A stretch of 19,884 nt of DNA, from positions 9,001 to 28,884 of the forward strand of contig CAJUFW010000009.1 of assembly GCA_910585655.1 (NCBI GenBank). Direction: 5' to 3'. The notes beneath the pieces are model-generated. The model was not told where the DNA came from. It did no database searches and saw only the letters and a list, made by a program, of their open reading frames with translations. The stretch comes from an uncultured Lachnospiraceae bacterium (GTDB taxonomy: Bacteria > Bacillota_A > Clostridia > Lachnospirales > Lachnospiraceae). A program made the translations under genes and the position numbers. The stretch's first letter is position 1. The number at the start of each line of letters is the position of its first letter. Positions 8,331 to 15,793 of the stretch are shown here, one piece after another.

Positions 8331-9263
8331 ATGGAATACCAGGCTTACCAGATGGAATTTTTAGGAGCAGTCCATTTTGGAAAACAAAATCTGGAAGATG
8401 GGGACTGTACCTGCTATGCAGACACACTTTTTTCTGCACTTTGTCAGGAGGCATTGCAGAAAGGAGAGGAAACCTTAGCAAAGCTGTATCAATATGTCGT
8501 AGAAGGGGAATTGATACTATCCGACGCTTTTCCTTATATGGGAGAGACCTATTATCTACCAAAACCAATGAAGCGTATTGTAACAGAGAATACCTCTCAG
8601 GGCGATTCTATTTTGAAAAAAGCCTATAAGAAATTGAAATATATTCCGATGAATGCAATCGCTTTATATCTGTCGGGAGAATATGATGTGCTTCATGCGC
8701 CTAGTACCAGTGAACTGGGGTATTTTGAAATGAAAACCTTGGCTTCAATACGAGGAGAAAAAGAAACGGTACCTTATCGGGTAGGAACTTATTATTTTTA
8801 TCCAGGCAATGGTTTATATCTGATAGTAGGATATGAAAGGAAAGAAACAAGAGAACTGTTGGAGGAGCTTTTAAATGGACTTTCCTTCAGTGGAATCGGA
8901 GGGAAAAGAGCCTCCGGCTTGGGACGTTTTCACTGGCATTCCAAAAAGCTGCCAGTCGAGTTTGGTAAGAGACTGGAGGGTACAGGAACACAATATATGT
9001 CTTTGTCCGTATCATTGCCGCAAAGGGAAGAATTAGAGAAAGCATTAGAGGGTGCAGAATATATCCTTTGTAAACGCAGTGGGTTTGTAGCCTCGCAAAC
9101 GTATGCTCCAGAGCAAAGAAGAAAACGGGATTTGTACGTGTTAAAAGCCGGATCCTGTTTTTATCATAAATATCGTGGCGGGATATATGATGTGTCAGAA
9201 AAGGTAGGAAGTCATCCGGTATATCGTTATGCAAAGCCGATGTTTATGGAGGTAGATACATGA
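8331..9263 (+). CDS. csm4: Type III-A RAMP protein Csm4
   Basis: A 310-residue Cas5-like RAMP that caps the 5' handle of the crRNA and contacts Csm1. The N-terminus has the expected FLGAVHFG (10-17) and CYADTLFSALCQEA (28-41). The C-terminal half carries the glycine-rich motif FSGIGGKRASGLGRF (186-200). The start at 8331 follows an AGGAG at 8318-8322 with 8-base spacing. An in-frame ATG at 8280 inside csm3 would add 17 unrelated residues and is not preferred. The gene ends in a 4-base ATGA overlap with csm5. Confidence 0.93.
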   Translation: MEYQAYQMEFLGAVHFGKQNLEDGDCTCYADTLFSALCQEALQKGEETLAKLYQYVVEGELILSDAFPYMGETYYLPKPMKRIVTENTSQGDSILKKAYKKLKYIPMNAIALYLSGEYDVLHAPSTSELGYFEMKTLASIRGEKETVPYRVGTYYFYPGNGLYLIVGYERKETRELLEELLNGLSFSGIGGKRASGLGRFHWHSKKLPVEFGKRLEGTGTQYMSLSVSLPQREELEKALEGAEYILCKRSGFVASQTYAPEQRRKRDLYVLKAGSCFYHKYRGGIYDVSEKVGSHPVYRYAKPMFMEVDT

Positions 9264-10372
9264 GACAATATTTGAAAAATTATCAGGTAAAGATACGAAC
9301 CATTGCTCCGGTATTTATTGGAAGCGGAAAAGAAATCGGAAAAAAAGAATACCTTTTTCTGAATCAGAGGCAGGTTGGCATTCTGGATACGCAGTTATTT
9401 TATGGATATTTAAAAAAGTTGGGAAAGGAACAGGCTTTTGAACAATATCTCTTGGGAAATAATTATATGGATTTAAAAACGTGGCTTTGGAAGCAAAATC
9501 TGAAGCCTGCTGCTGTACAGCCATATTTAAAATATGTCCTGGATTGTGGAGATGCCATTTTGGAGAAAGGGGCAAATCGCCTGCAGGTGTTAGAAGGGAT
9601 AAAAGATGCCTATGGAAAACCTTATATTCCGGGCAGTTCTTTGAAAGGAATGTTCCGAACGGTGTTGTTAGGAGCAGATATCATACAGCATCCGGAAAAA
9701 TTTAAAAAGGAAAAAGAGGATTTAAAAAGAAATGCTGCATTCAAGAAAAAGCGCTCGGTCTATTTAAAGAAGGAGATAGAGGCAATAGAAGGGGCGACCT
9801 ATCGTGTACTAGATAGAGAGAAAAACAAATCGAAAGTGCCAACAAATGATATCCTGCAAGGCTTTCAGGTAGGAGACAGCAACCCAATTTCAACAGAAGA
9901 TTTGGTATTGTGCCAAAAAATTGACTTACATGTAAATGAAATAGAACGGAAATTACCTATTTTAAGAGAGTGCATCAAACCAGGAACGGAAATTTGTTTT
10001 TCTATTGCGGTGGATACTGATTTTTGTAAAATAACCGAAAAGACTTTCTGTGATGCGATGGAACTATTTATGGAGAATTACTATAAAAATTTTATGGTTG
10101 CCTTTGGGGAGCCTAGACCAGAAAAGCAAACTTTTTTCTGCGGCGGCGGAGTAGGATTTCCTTCTAAAACAGTACTGTATCCGATGTATGGAAAGCAAGA
10201 GGGAATCCGCCTGATACAAACAGTATTTGAAAAAACAAATGTACCAAAGGTTCATAAACATGATAACGATGACAAATATGGGGTTTCACCTCATACATTA
10301 AAATGCACCAGATACCAGGGAAAAAGAGTTCAGATGGGGCTATGTCGTATAGAACAGATTACTTCTGTGTAA
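9260..10372 (+). CDS. csm5: Type III-A RAMP protein Csm5
   Basis: A 370-residue RAMP subunit at the 3' end of the crRNA in the Csm complex, also linked to crRNA maturation with host nucleases in other systems. It begins with YQVKIRTIAPVFIGSGKEIGKKEYLF (family N-terminus) and contains YIPGSSLKGMFRTVLL (122-137), the RAMP glycine-rich motif. The C-terminal segment has CGGGVGFPSKTVLYP followed by SPHTLKCTRYQGKRVQMGLCRIE, typical of Csm5. It is coupled to csm4 by ATGA overlap and is the last effector gene before the CRISPR leader. Confidence 0.92.
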   Translation: MRQYLKNYQVKIRTIAPVFIGSGKEIGKKEYLFLNQRQVGILDTQLFYGYLKKLGKEQAFEQYLLGNNYMDLKTWLWKQNLKPAAVQPYLKYVLDCGDAILEKGANRLQVLEGIKDAYGKPYIPGSSLKGMFRTVLLGADIIQHPEKFKKEKEDLKRNAAFKKKRSVYLKKEIEAIEGATYRVLDREKNKSKVPTNDILQGFQVGDSNPISTEDLVLCQKIDLHVNEIERKLPILRECIKPGTEICFSIAVDTDFCKITEKTFCDAMELFMENYYKNFMVAFGEPRPEKQTFFCGGGVGFPSKTVLYPMYGKQEGIRLIQTVFEKTNVPKVHKHDNDDKYGVSPHTLKCTRYQGKRVQMGLCRIEQITSV

Positions 10373-10511
10373 GCGTTTTCCCACGCATACTGAAAATAGT
10401 GGGGTTGGGAGGATTAGGGCAGGCTGTAGGAAGGTAGTTTTTTTACCAAAAACATTTCCCACGCAAATGTTGCTTGAAGACGGCATAAATTGTGGGAGAT
10501 AAAGGGATAGG
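10373..10511 (+). promoter_or_regulatory. CRISPR leader
   Basis: A 139-base non-coding stretch between csm5 and the first repeat. It is the leader because the degenerate terminal repeat is at the other end and the repeat ends in the crRNA handle on this strand. It contains an 11-base direct repeat, TTTCCCACGCA, at 10377-10387 and 10455-10465. The second copy lies in an inverted repeat, AACATTT (10451-10457) and AAATGTT (10465-10471), which displays CCCACGC in the centre. GGTA/TACC flank a T-run at 10433-10447. A weak promoter candidate is TTGAAG (10474-10479), 17 bases, AGATAA (10497-10502). No open frame of note is present. Confidence 0.65.
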
Positions 10512-11487
10512 GTTTAGAAAATAGGAACCCCGTTAGGGGACGGAAACTAATCCCACATATCACACTCATGATCGCTTTCTTGTTTAGAAAATAGGAACCC
10601 CGTTAGGGGACGGAAACACAAACTCCTGCTTTCTAACATAATCACGCCTCCTAGTTTAGAAAATAGGAACCCCGTTAGGGGACGGAAACAACAATGACTG
10701 GAACTGGGCGACAAAGGTACAATCTGTTTAGAAAATAGGAACCCCGTTAGGGGACGGAAACTGTAAGCTGATTGTCAAGCATTTTCCCCAGTGTCGTTTA
10801 GAAAATAGGAACCCCGTTAGGGGACGGAAACTTTGTTTATATCCATATCGTTTTGCATTTCTGCCTGTTCGTTTAGAAAATAGGAACCCCGTTAGGGGAC
10901 GGAAACTTTTTCCAGCCATGCAATTTTAGCTTTTTTTACTTCCCTGGTTTAGAAAATAGGAACCCCGTTAGGGGACGGAAACCAGGTAAGTTGTGATACA
11001 ACAGTTTAGCGGCTAAAGCGTTTAGAAAATAGGAACCCCGTTAGGGGACGGAAACAAATTACCGTCTGTACTGTTAAGTACACCATTCGGAGTTTAGAAA
11101 ATAGGAACCCCGTTAGGGGACGGAAACTATTCTAGTAGTAAATACTTCATCATGACATCTTGTTTAGAAAATAGGAACCCCGTTAGGGGACGGAAACCCG
11201 GAACTTGCGGCTATACTTCGATGTTAGTATGGGTTTAGAAAATAGGAACCCCGTTAGGGGACGGAAACCTTTGCCAACGGTTGTTGCACCGGAAATAATG
11301 TTGGCGTTTAGAAAATAGGAACCCCGTTAGGGGACGGAAACGATGGTATAATTATATAACATTTTCATATTATACCTGTTTAGAAAATAGGAACCCCGTT
11401 AGGGGACGGAAACCCAGTATCGTCCAAGTATTTAAAATCCGGTCTGCCAAAGTTTAGAAAATAGAAACCCCGTTAGGGGATGGAAAC
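10512..11487 (+). CRISPR. Type III-A CRISPR array, 14 repeats and 13 spacers
   Basis: Fourteen 36-nt repeats starting at 10512, 10582, 10654, 10726, 10796, 10871, 10947, 11020, 11092, 11162, 11233, 11306, 11378 and 11452. The repeat begins GTTTAGAAAATAGGAA and ends GGGGACGGAAAC. Thirteen repeats are identical by eye; the last differs at two bases. Spacers are 34, 36, 36, 34, 39, 40, 37, 36, 34, 35, 37, 36 and 38 nt (mean 36.3), a spread usual for type III. The repeat contains the hairpin CCCC-GTTA-GGGG. Its 3' base is 8 nt before the spacer, so Cas6 cleavage there would leave the handle ACGGAAAC. Leader to the left, plus-strand transcription. No spacer visibly matches other sequence in this window. 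Confidence 0.98.
11452..11487 (+). repeat. Degenerate terminal CRISPR repeat
   Basis: The last repeat carries G to A at 11465 (repeat position 14) and C to T at 11481 (repeat position 30). Decay of the final repeat marks the trailer end, confirming that new spacers enter at the left. The hairpin arms are untouched, but the second change falls in the 8-nt handle region, making it ATGGAAAC. No spacer follows, so this has no effect on a crRNA handle. Confidence 0.9.
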
Positions 11488-11640
11488 TACTTACTAGAAT
11501 AATAACGGAGGAGTTAGAGTAACTTTGATTCAGAAATGAAGAATCCTATTGAAAGAGAGGAAGGTGGTATAGAATTTTCTGTAAAAAATAAGAGAAGTAT
11601 GAAGTAACTGAAATTTTAAAAAGTAATGGAGAATAAAGAA
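11488..11640. other. Array-cas1 intergenic region
   Basis: 153 AT-rich bases between the array and cas1. A possible extended -10 (TGGTATAGA, 11565-11573) could give cas1-cas2-csm6 its own transcription, but no matching -35 box lies at the right distance. A 23-codon frame at 11536-11607 has no Shine-Dalgarno and resembles nothing I know. No clear terminator is seen, so array transcription could read into cas1. Confidence 0.3.
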
Positions 11641-12642
11641 ATGAGCTTATTATTTGTAGAGGAAAGCAATGCTGTAATTGGAATAGAATCAAACCGATGT
11701 GTGGTAAATTATGCAAATGGTTTAAAGCGAATGGTTCCAATAGAAACGCTAGAAGGTATTACCATTATGGGTCATGCTCAAATTACTACCCAATGTGTAC
11801 AGGAATGTCTGAAAAAAGGGATTCCTGTAGTATTTTATTCTAAGGGCGGCAGTTATTTTGGAAGGTTGCAGTCTACAGGTCATGTAAATGTAGCACGACA
11901 GCGGAAGCAATGTGCATTGTATGAGTCAGAATTTGCACAGGATCTTTCCAGACATATTTTATGTGCAAAGTTAAAAAATCAAGCAGTAGTATTAAAAAGA
12001 TACGAAAAAAGTAAAGGAATTTCGGTTAGTGAATCGGTGAAAATGATTCATATATGTAGGGAAAAATTATTACAGTGTGATACCATATCAGAGATGATGG
12101 GATATGAAGGACAGGCGGCAAAGGCGTATTTTGAAGGCTTGTCAAAGCTGGTAGATATAGATTTTTCCTTCCATGGACGAAGTAAAAGACCTCCAAAGGA
12201 TGAGTTTAACTCTATGTTGAGTCTGGGTTATTCTATTTTAATGAATGAATTATATGGAAAAATAGAGGAAAAGGGCTTAAATCCATATTTTGGGTTTATG
12301 CACCGGGATAAAGAAAAACATCCTACTCTTGCCAGCGATATGATGGAAGAATGGAGAGCCGTAATTGTGGATTCTACGGTTATGAGTATGATCAATGGAC
12401 ATGAAATACAAAAAGAAGATTTTGTGATGAATCTGGAAGAACCAGGATGTTTTTTGACGAAAAAAGGACTGCGGAGTTATTTGACCAAATTGGAAAAGAA
12501 ATTGCAAACAGAATCAAGGTATTTGAGTTATGTGGAGTATGCTGTAAGCTTTCGACGTGGTATTGCTTTGCAGATAGATAAGTTAGCAAAGGCGATAGAG
12601 GAAGAAGACGCGTCCTTATATAAACCGATTGAAATCAGGTGA
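11641..12642 (+). CDS. cas1: CRISPR integrase Cas1
   Basis: A 333-residue Cas1, the metal-dependent integrase that, with Cas2, inserts new spacers at the leader end. The active-site triad fits E156 (MGYEGQAAKAYF), H221 (NPYFGFMHRDKEKHP) and D233 (LASDMMEEWRA). The N-terminal beta-domain (about 1-85) and helical domain are both present. I chose the start at 11641 because GGAG (11628-11631) lies 9 bases upstream; an in-frame ATG at 11626 overlaps that site and has no Shine-Dalgarno of its own. No reverse transcriptase or Cas6 domain is fused. It overlaps or abuts cas2. Confidence 0.95.
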   Translation: MSLLFVEESNAVIGIESNRCVVNYANGLKRMVPIETLEGITIMGHAQITTQCVQECLKKGIPVVFYSKGGSYFGRLQSTGHVNVARQRKQCALYESEFAQDLSRHILCAKLKNQAVVLKRYEKSKGISVSESVKMIHICREKLLQCDTISEMMGYEGQAAKAYFEGLSKLVDIDFSFHGRSKRPPKDEFNSMLSLGYSILMNELYGKIEEKGLNPYFGFMHRDKEKHPTLASDMMEEWRAVIVDSTVMSMINGHEIQKEDFVMNLEEPGCFLTKKGLRSYLTKLEKKLQTESRYLSYVEYAVSFRRGIALQIDKLAKAIEEEDASLYKPIEIR

Positions 12643-12647
12643 GAAAA

Positions 12648-12968
12648 ATGGAAGAAGAAAACTATTTTTTTGAAATAAAAGATAATCCGGAAAATGATAA
12701 AGTCTTTGTGCTGATCATTTATGATATTATAGAGAATAAAAAAAGATTAAAGCTGGCAAAGCTATTGCAGGGCTATGGATTTCGGATCCAGAAATCTGCT
12801 TTTGAGGCAGTGATTACAAAGAAAAAATACAAGGAACTATTGAAAGCTTTATCAGGATATGGCTCATCAGAGGATAGCATAAGGGTATATAAAATAATTG
12901 GTAAGGGACAAGTAATTACATTTGGGAAACAGGAACAAAAGCAAGAGGAAGAATTGATTATTATTTAA
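12648..12968 (+). CDS. cas2: CRISPR adaptation protein Cas2
   Basis: A 106-residue Cas2, structural partner of Cas1. VFVLIIYDIIENKKRLKLAKLLQGYGFRIQKSAFEA (19-54) is the ferredoxin-like core with the conserved aspartate D26. The ATG at 12648 follows AGGTGA (12637-12642) with 5-base spacing. A GTG at 12639 overlapping the cas1 stop is possible and would add three residues. The core begins about 18 residues later than in minimal Cas2 proteins, so this one has a short acidic N-terminal extension (NYFFEIKDNPEND). The C-terminus is also acidic (KQEEELIII). Confidence 0.93.
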   Translation: MEEENYFFEIKDNPENDKVFVLIIYDIIENKKRLKLAKLLQGYGFRIQKSAFEAVITKKKYKELLKALSGYGSSEDSIRVYKIIGKGQVITFGKQEQKQEEELIII

Positions 12969-12981
12969 GGAGGAATTATCA

Positions 12982-14328
12982 ATGGGAAAAAGAATTTTAT
13001 TCAGTCCAATCGGAGGAACCGATCCTATCCGCTACAAACGAGATGGCTCCATGCTACATATTTGCAGGCATTACCAGCCGGATGTGGTCTATTTGTACTT
13101 GTCTCATGAAATGATGGAGTTTCACAGAGAGGATAACCGATATGTAAAGGCAATTCAGTTTTTGGGAGAGCTTTTAGGGCATTCCTTTGAGATTAACCTG
13201 ATAGAGCGGGACGATCTGATCGATGTGCAGAAATATGACTGGTTTTATCAGGATTTCCGAGAGGAAATCAGAAAGATTGAGCAGGAAATGGAAGAAGAGG
13301 ATGAGCTGTTGGTCAATATGGCATCCGGAACACCTGCGATGAAGAGTGCGCTTCTGGTGATGGCAACGTTAGCAGAATATCGTTTTAAGCCAATACAAGT
13401 CTCCTCTCCTCAGGGAAAGATGAATTCGGAACAGGAAAATCGGGAGGAATACAAACAGGAGGATTATTTTCGGCTCAATCAGGATAACGCGGAAGATGCC
13501 GAAAACCGCTGCAGTGAAGAAGTCTGTATGAATTTGATGAAAATGATAAAAACAGATACGATCAAAAAGCATATAGATGCGTACAATTATCCGGCTGCTT
13601 TATCGGTGGCTTCAGAGCTGCAAAGGGACATTTCAAAGCGAGCCTATCGGCTTTTACAGGCGGCAGATGCCAGAGTAAAACTAGATGACAGAAAGGTTCG
13701 TCAGTTTATCAATGGAATAGAGGAGGACTTTTATCCGGTAAAAGAGGAAAAACAGAGAAAAATATTTGAATATGCACTGGTATTGTTTCTGAAAGTGAAA
13801 CGGCAGGAGTATGCGGACTTTGTGCGGGGCATTACACCGCTGGTAGTAGACTTGTTGGAAGAGATTTTGTGGAAAGAATGTAACATTCGGTTGGAGGAAT
13901 GCTGCATTATAAAACAGAAAGAAAATATGTTATATTGGAGTAAGGAAAAACTCCAACAGAAAAATCTGCTGGAGCCATTAAATCAGGCATATAAAGCACA
14001 GGGAGGCTTTCGAGAGGGACCTGTTTATTCCAATGCGATTGCAAAGCTTCTATCTGCCAGAGGTCAGAACCGGATGGTCTGTACAAAGGTAGAAGAAATG
14101 GTAGAAATAGAAAAATCTATCCGGAATATCGCCGCTCATGAGGTGGTTTCCGTAACCGAGGAATGGATTCAAAAGAGAACTGGAAAAACCGTTAAGGGAA
14201 TCCTGGAGCTGGTACGAACGTTGGTATTTTATGCGGACATAAAAGTAGAAAATAGAGCATGGGAATCCTATGATAAGATGAATCAGAGGATAAAGGACTA
14301 TCTGCGTGAAACCAGCCTACCGCTCTAA
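12982..14328 (+). CDS. csm6: CARF-HEPN ribonuclease Csm6
   Basis: A 448-residue ancillary RNase of type III-A systems, activated by cyclic oligoadenylate made by Csm1 and cutting RNA non-specifically. The N-terminal CARF domain (about 1-145) shows ILFSPIGGTDPIR (5-17) and LLVNMASGTPAMKSALL (109-125), the ligand-binding loops. A charged linker (about 145-180) and helical region follow. The C-terminal HEPN domain has the catalytic R-x4-H as R381 to H386 in RNIAAHEVV. Length is typical for Csm6. It starts 13 bases after cas2 with AGGAGG at 12968-12973. Its last 12 bases overlap the convergent SDR gene. Confidence 0.94.
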   Translation: MGKRILFSPIGGTDPIRYKRDGSMLHICRHYQPDVVYLYLSHEMMEFHREDNRYVKAIQFLGELLGHSFEINLIERDDLIDVQKYDWFYQDFREEIRKIEQEMEEEDELLVNMASGTPAMKSALLVMATLAEYRFKPIQVSSPQGKMNSEQENREEYKQEDYFRLNQDNAEDAENRCSEEVCMNLMKMIKTDTIKKHIDAYNYPAALSVASELQRDISKRAYRLLQAADARVKLDDRKVRQFINGIEEDFYPVKEEKQRKIFEYALVLFLKVKRQEYADFVRGITPLVVDLLEEILWKECNIRLEECCIIKQKENMLYWSKEKLQQKNLLEPLNQAYKAQGGFREGPVYSNAIAKLLSARGQNRMVCTKVEEMVEIEKSIRNIAAHEVVSVTEEWIQKRTGKTVKGILELVRTLVFYADIKVENRAWESYDKMNQRIKDYLRETSLPL

Positions 14329-15075
14329 CTTCCTCTTTTGCATCCAGTAATCCACCCTAACAGCAGCCCGAGTCGGCGCCAGTCGTATCAGCTTTTGCGT
14401 CAGCGTTGTCTTCAGGTCCGAAAATGCCACCGCTCTTTTTTCAAACATTGCCTGAATACCTGCTTTTGCACAATGTCTGGCAGAAATAGAAGGAAGCTCC
14501 TGCCTGGCTCCGGCTCGTTGGAAAAATTCTGTATGCACCGGTCCCGGGCAAAAGGCAGTAATGGAAATCGGAACTCCTGCCGTCTCTAATTCATGGCGTA
14601 CTGCTTGGCTGATGCTAAGAACATAAGCCTTGGTAGCGGCATAGGTCGCCATTCCGGGTCCTGGCAGATGCCCGGCGATGCTGGAAAGATTTAAAATATA
14701 GCCGTGTTTTTGCGTCAGAATAAAGGTTTTCATCAGGATATGCAGAGCGGCGACGTTGGTCTGAATCATAGATAGCTCATCGTTTAAAGCCGTTTTGGTA
14801 AATGCACCGATTTTTCCGAATCCGGCATTGTTGATCAAAACTTCCACTGGTTCTTTTAGGCAGGTATCGGCAAGCAGCATTGCCTGGTTTGGATCGGACA
14901 GATCCGCCGGGCAGACTGTGATCTGAACAGAGTAACGTGCCTCTAACTGTTTCTTTAGTTCGAGAAGGCGGTCTTCTCGTCTGGCAGTTAAAATCAGATC
15001 ATAGCCGCGTTTTGCCAGCAGAACGGCGCATTCTTTGCCGATTCCGCTGCTGGCTCCTGTAATCATTGCTTTCAT
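14317..15075 (-). CDS. SDR-family NAD(P)-dependent oxidoreductase
   Basis: A 252-residue classical short-chain dehydrogenase/reductase. TGASSGIG (6-13) is the nucleotide-binding glycine motif, NNAG (82-85) is the structural motif, N107 fits the tetrad asparagine, and S132, Y145 and K149 (YAATK) complete the catalytic tetrad. LTARRE after strand 2 suggests NADP preference. The PGPVHTEFF motif is typical of the DltE/YqjQ-like subgroup. The substrate is unknown. The start at 15075 has AAGGAG 8 bases upstream; a longer frame from 15105 runs into the end of the preceding gene. It is probably cotranscribed with the DUF1653 gene and ends 12 bases inside csm6. Confidence 0.9.
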   Translation of the reverse strand: MKAMITGASSGIGKECAVLLAKRGYDLILTARREDRLLELKKQLEARYSVQITVCPADLSDPNQAMLLADTCLKEPVEVLINNAGFGKIGAFTKTALNDELSMIQTNVAALHILMKTFILTQKHGYILNLSSIAGHLPGPGMATYAATKAYVLSISQAVRHELETAGVPISITAFCPGPVHTEFFQRAGARQELPSISARHCAKAGIQAMFEKRAVAFSDLKTTLTQKLIRLAPTRAAVRVDYWMQKRKLER

Positions 15076-15098
15076 GATAAAAAACTCCTTATAGTTTG

Positions 15099-15653
15099 CT
15101 ACCAACGGGTTTCAAATTTTGCTCTGGTACGAATGTGATCCTCTATCAATTCCACATCTTCTTCTATGGATTGCCCGGGAAGTACCAAATCCATGGAAGC
15201 GGCTAAGCTGTCTGCCATTTGCCGAGTGAGATTCTTTTTGAGCAGCGCCAAAACTTCCAGACGTTCCCGGCTGCTTTCTGCATCTAAAAACATGAAAAAC
15301 AGAGCTTCCGGTGTTTTTTCTTCCGAGAAATCTTCCAAAGGGAGGGAATCTGTTGCCGGCGGCTGCGAATGTTCGGGTTCTGGCGGGAGAGGATTTGTCT
15401 GCTGAGAGTTAAGCTGCCCAGGATCAATCTTTGTAAAGCGGTAACGAGCAGAAGCGGTTGGATAGTTCAGACGATCCACTTCACTCAAAAACTGATCTAA
15501 TGGTCTGGCATAGATCCGGAAATCACCATATAAAGCCTGATAGATAACGAGTAATTCTCCGCTTTCAGAGTGTTCCGCCAGGCATCGGATCTGATAAATC
15601 ATTCCCTTAAAATGTTGATAAAATTCCCCTGGTACGGGTGTTTGTCTATCCAT
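15099..15653 (-). CDS. DUF1653 domain protein with proline-rich linker
   Basis: A 184-residue protein. Residues 8-73 match the DUF1653 pattern: PGEFYQHFKGMIYQIRCLAEHSESGELLVIYQALYGD, then ARPLDQFLSEV and RYRFTKI. A proline/glutamine-rich linker (about 79-105) leads to a predicted helical C-terminal domain (113-184). There is no signal peptide or membrane helix. The function of DUF1653 is not established, and the small beta-barrel-like domain is often fused to other modules. AAGGGG on the minus strand at 15667-15662 fits the start. It is the first gene of a two-gene unit with the SDR, 23 bases apart. Confidence 0.8.
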   Translation of the reverse strand: MDRQTPVPGEFYQHFKGMIYQIRCLAEHSESGELLVIYQALYGDFRIYARPLDQFLSEVDRLNYPTASARYRFTKIDPGQLNSQQTNPLPPEPEHSQPPATDSLPLEDFSEEKTPEALFFMFLDAESSRERLEVLALLKKNLTRQMADSLAASMDLVLPGQSIEEDVELIEDHIRTRAKFETRW

Positions 15654-15701
15654 TTTGTCAACCCCTTAAAAAAATATAATGATAGGACAGGTACTAGGCT
15701 T

Positions 15702-15730
15702 ATGGTACTCTGGAAAAGGAAAAAAGTCAA
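15702..15730 (-). promoter_or_regulatory. Promoter of the DUF1653-SDR operon
   Basis: Minus-strand TTGACT (15730-15725), a 17-base spacer and TACCAT (15707-15702). The -35 is strong and the -10 is weak. It is back to back with the gdhA promoter, the two -35 boxes being 28 bases apart. Confidence 0.5.
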
Positions 15731-15758
15731 CAAAAATGGATTTTTTTTGAAAAAAAGA

Positions 15759-15787
15759 TTGACGGGAAAACTGTAGCACGTTATACT
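15759..15787 (+). promoter_or_regulatory. Sigma-A promoter of gdhA
   Basis: TTGACG (15759-15764), a 17-base spacer and TATACT (15782-15787) are near consensus. Transcription would start near 15794 and give a leader of about 144 bases. Confidence 0.75.
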
Positions 15788-15793
15788 ATAAAA

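Noticed and set aside
10728..10919. A 63-codon minus-strand frame with repeated SFRPLTGFLFSKR
   Set aside because: It is a translation of CRISPR repeats and spacers, not a gene.
10548..11451. Open reading frames on the reverse complement of many spacers, which would fit mRNA targeting
   Set aside because: A 36-base window almost always has one open frame in three, so this is no evidence of target strand. One spacer (10690-10725) is also open in the forward sense.
11536..11607. A 23-codon frame between the array and cas1
   Set aside because: No Shine-Dalgarno at a usable distance, and such a length is expected by chance.
11641..12642. A reverse-transcriptase or Cas6 fusion to Cas1, seen in some type III loci
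   Set aside because: Cas1 is of normal length and no RT motif (such as YxDD) occurs in or beside it.
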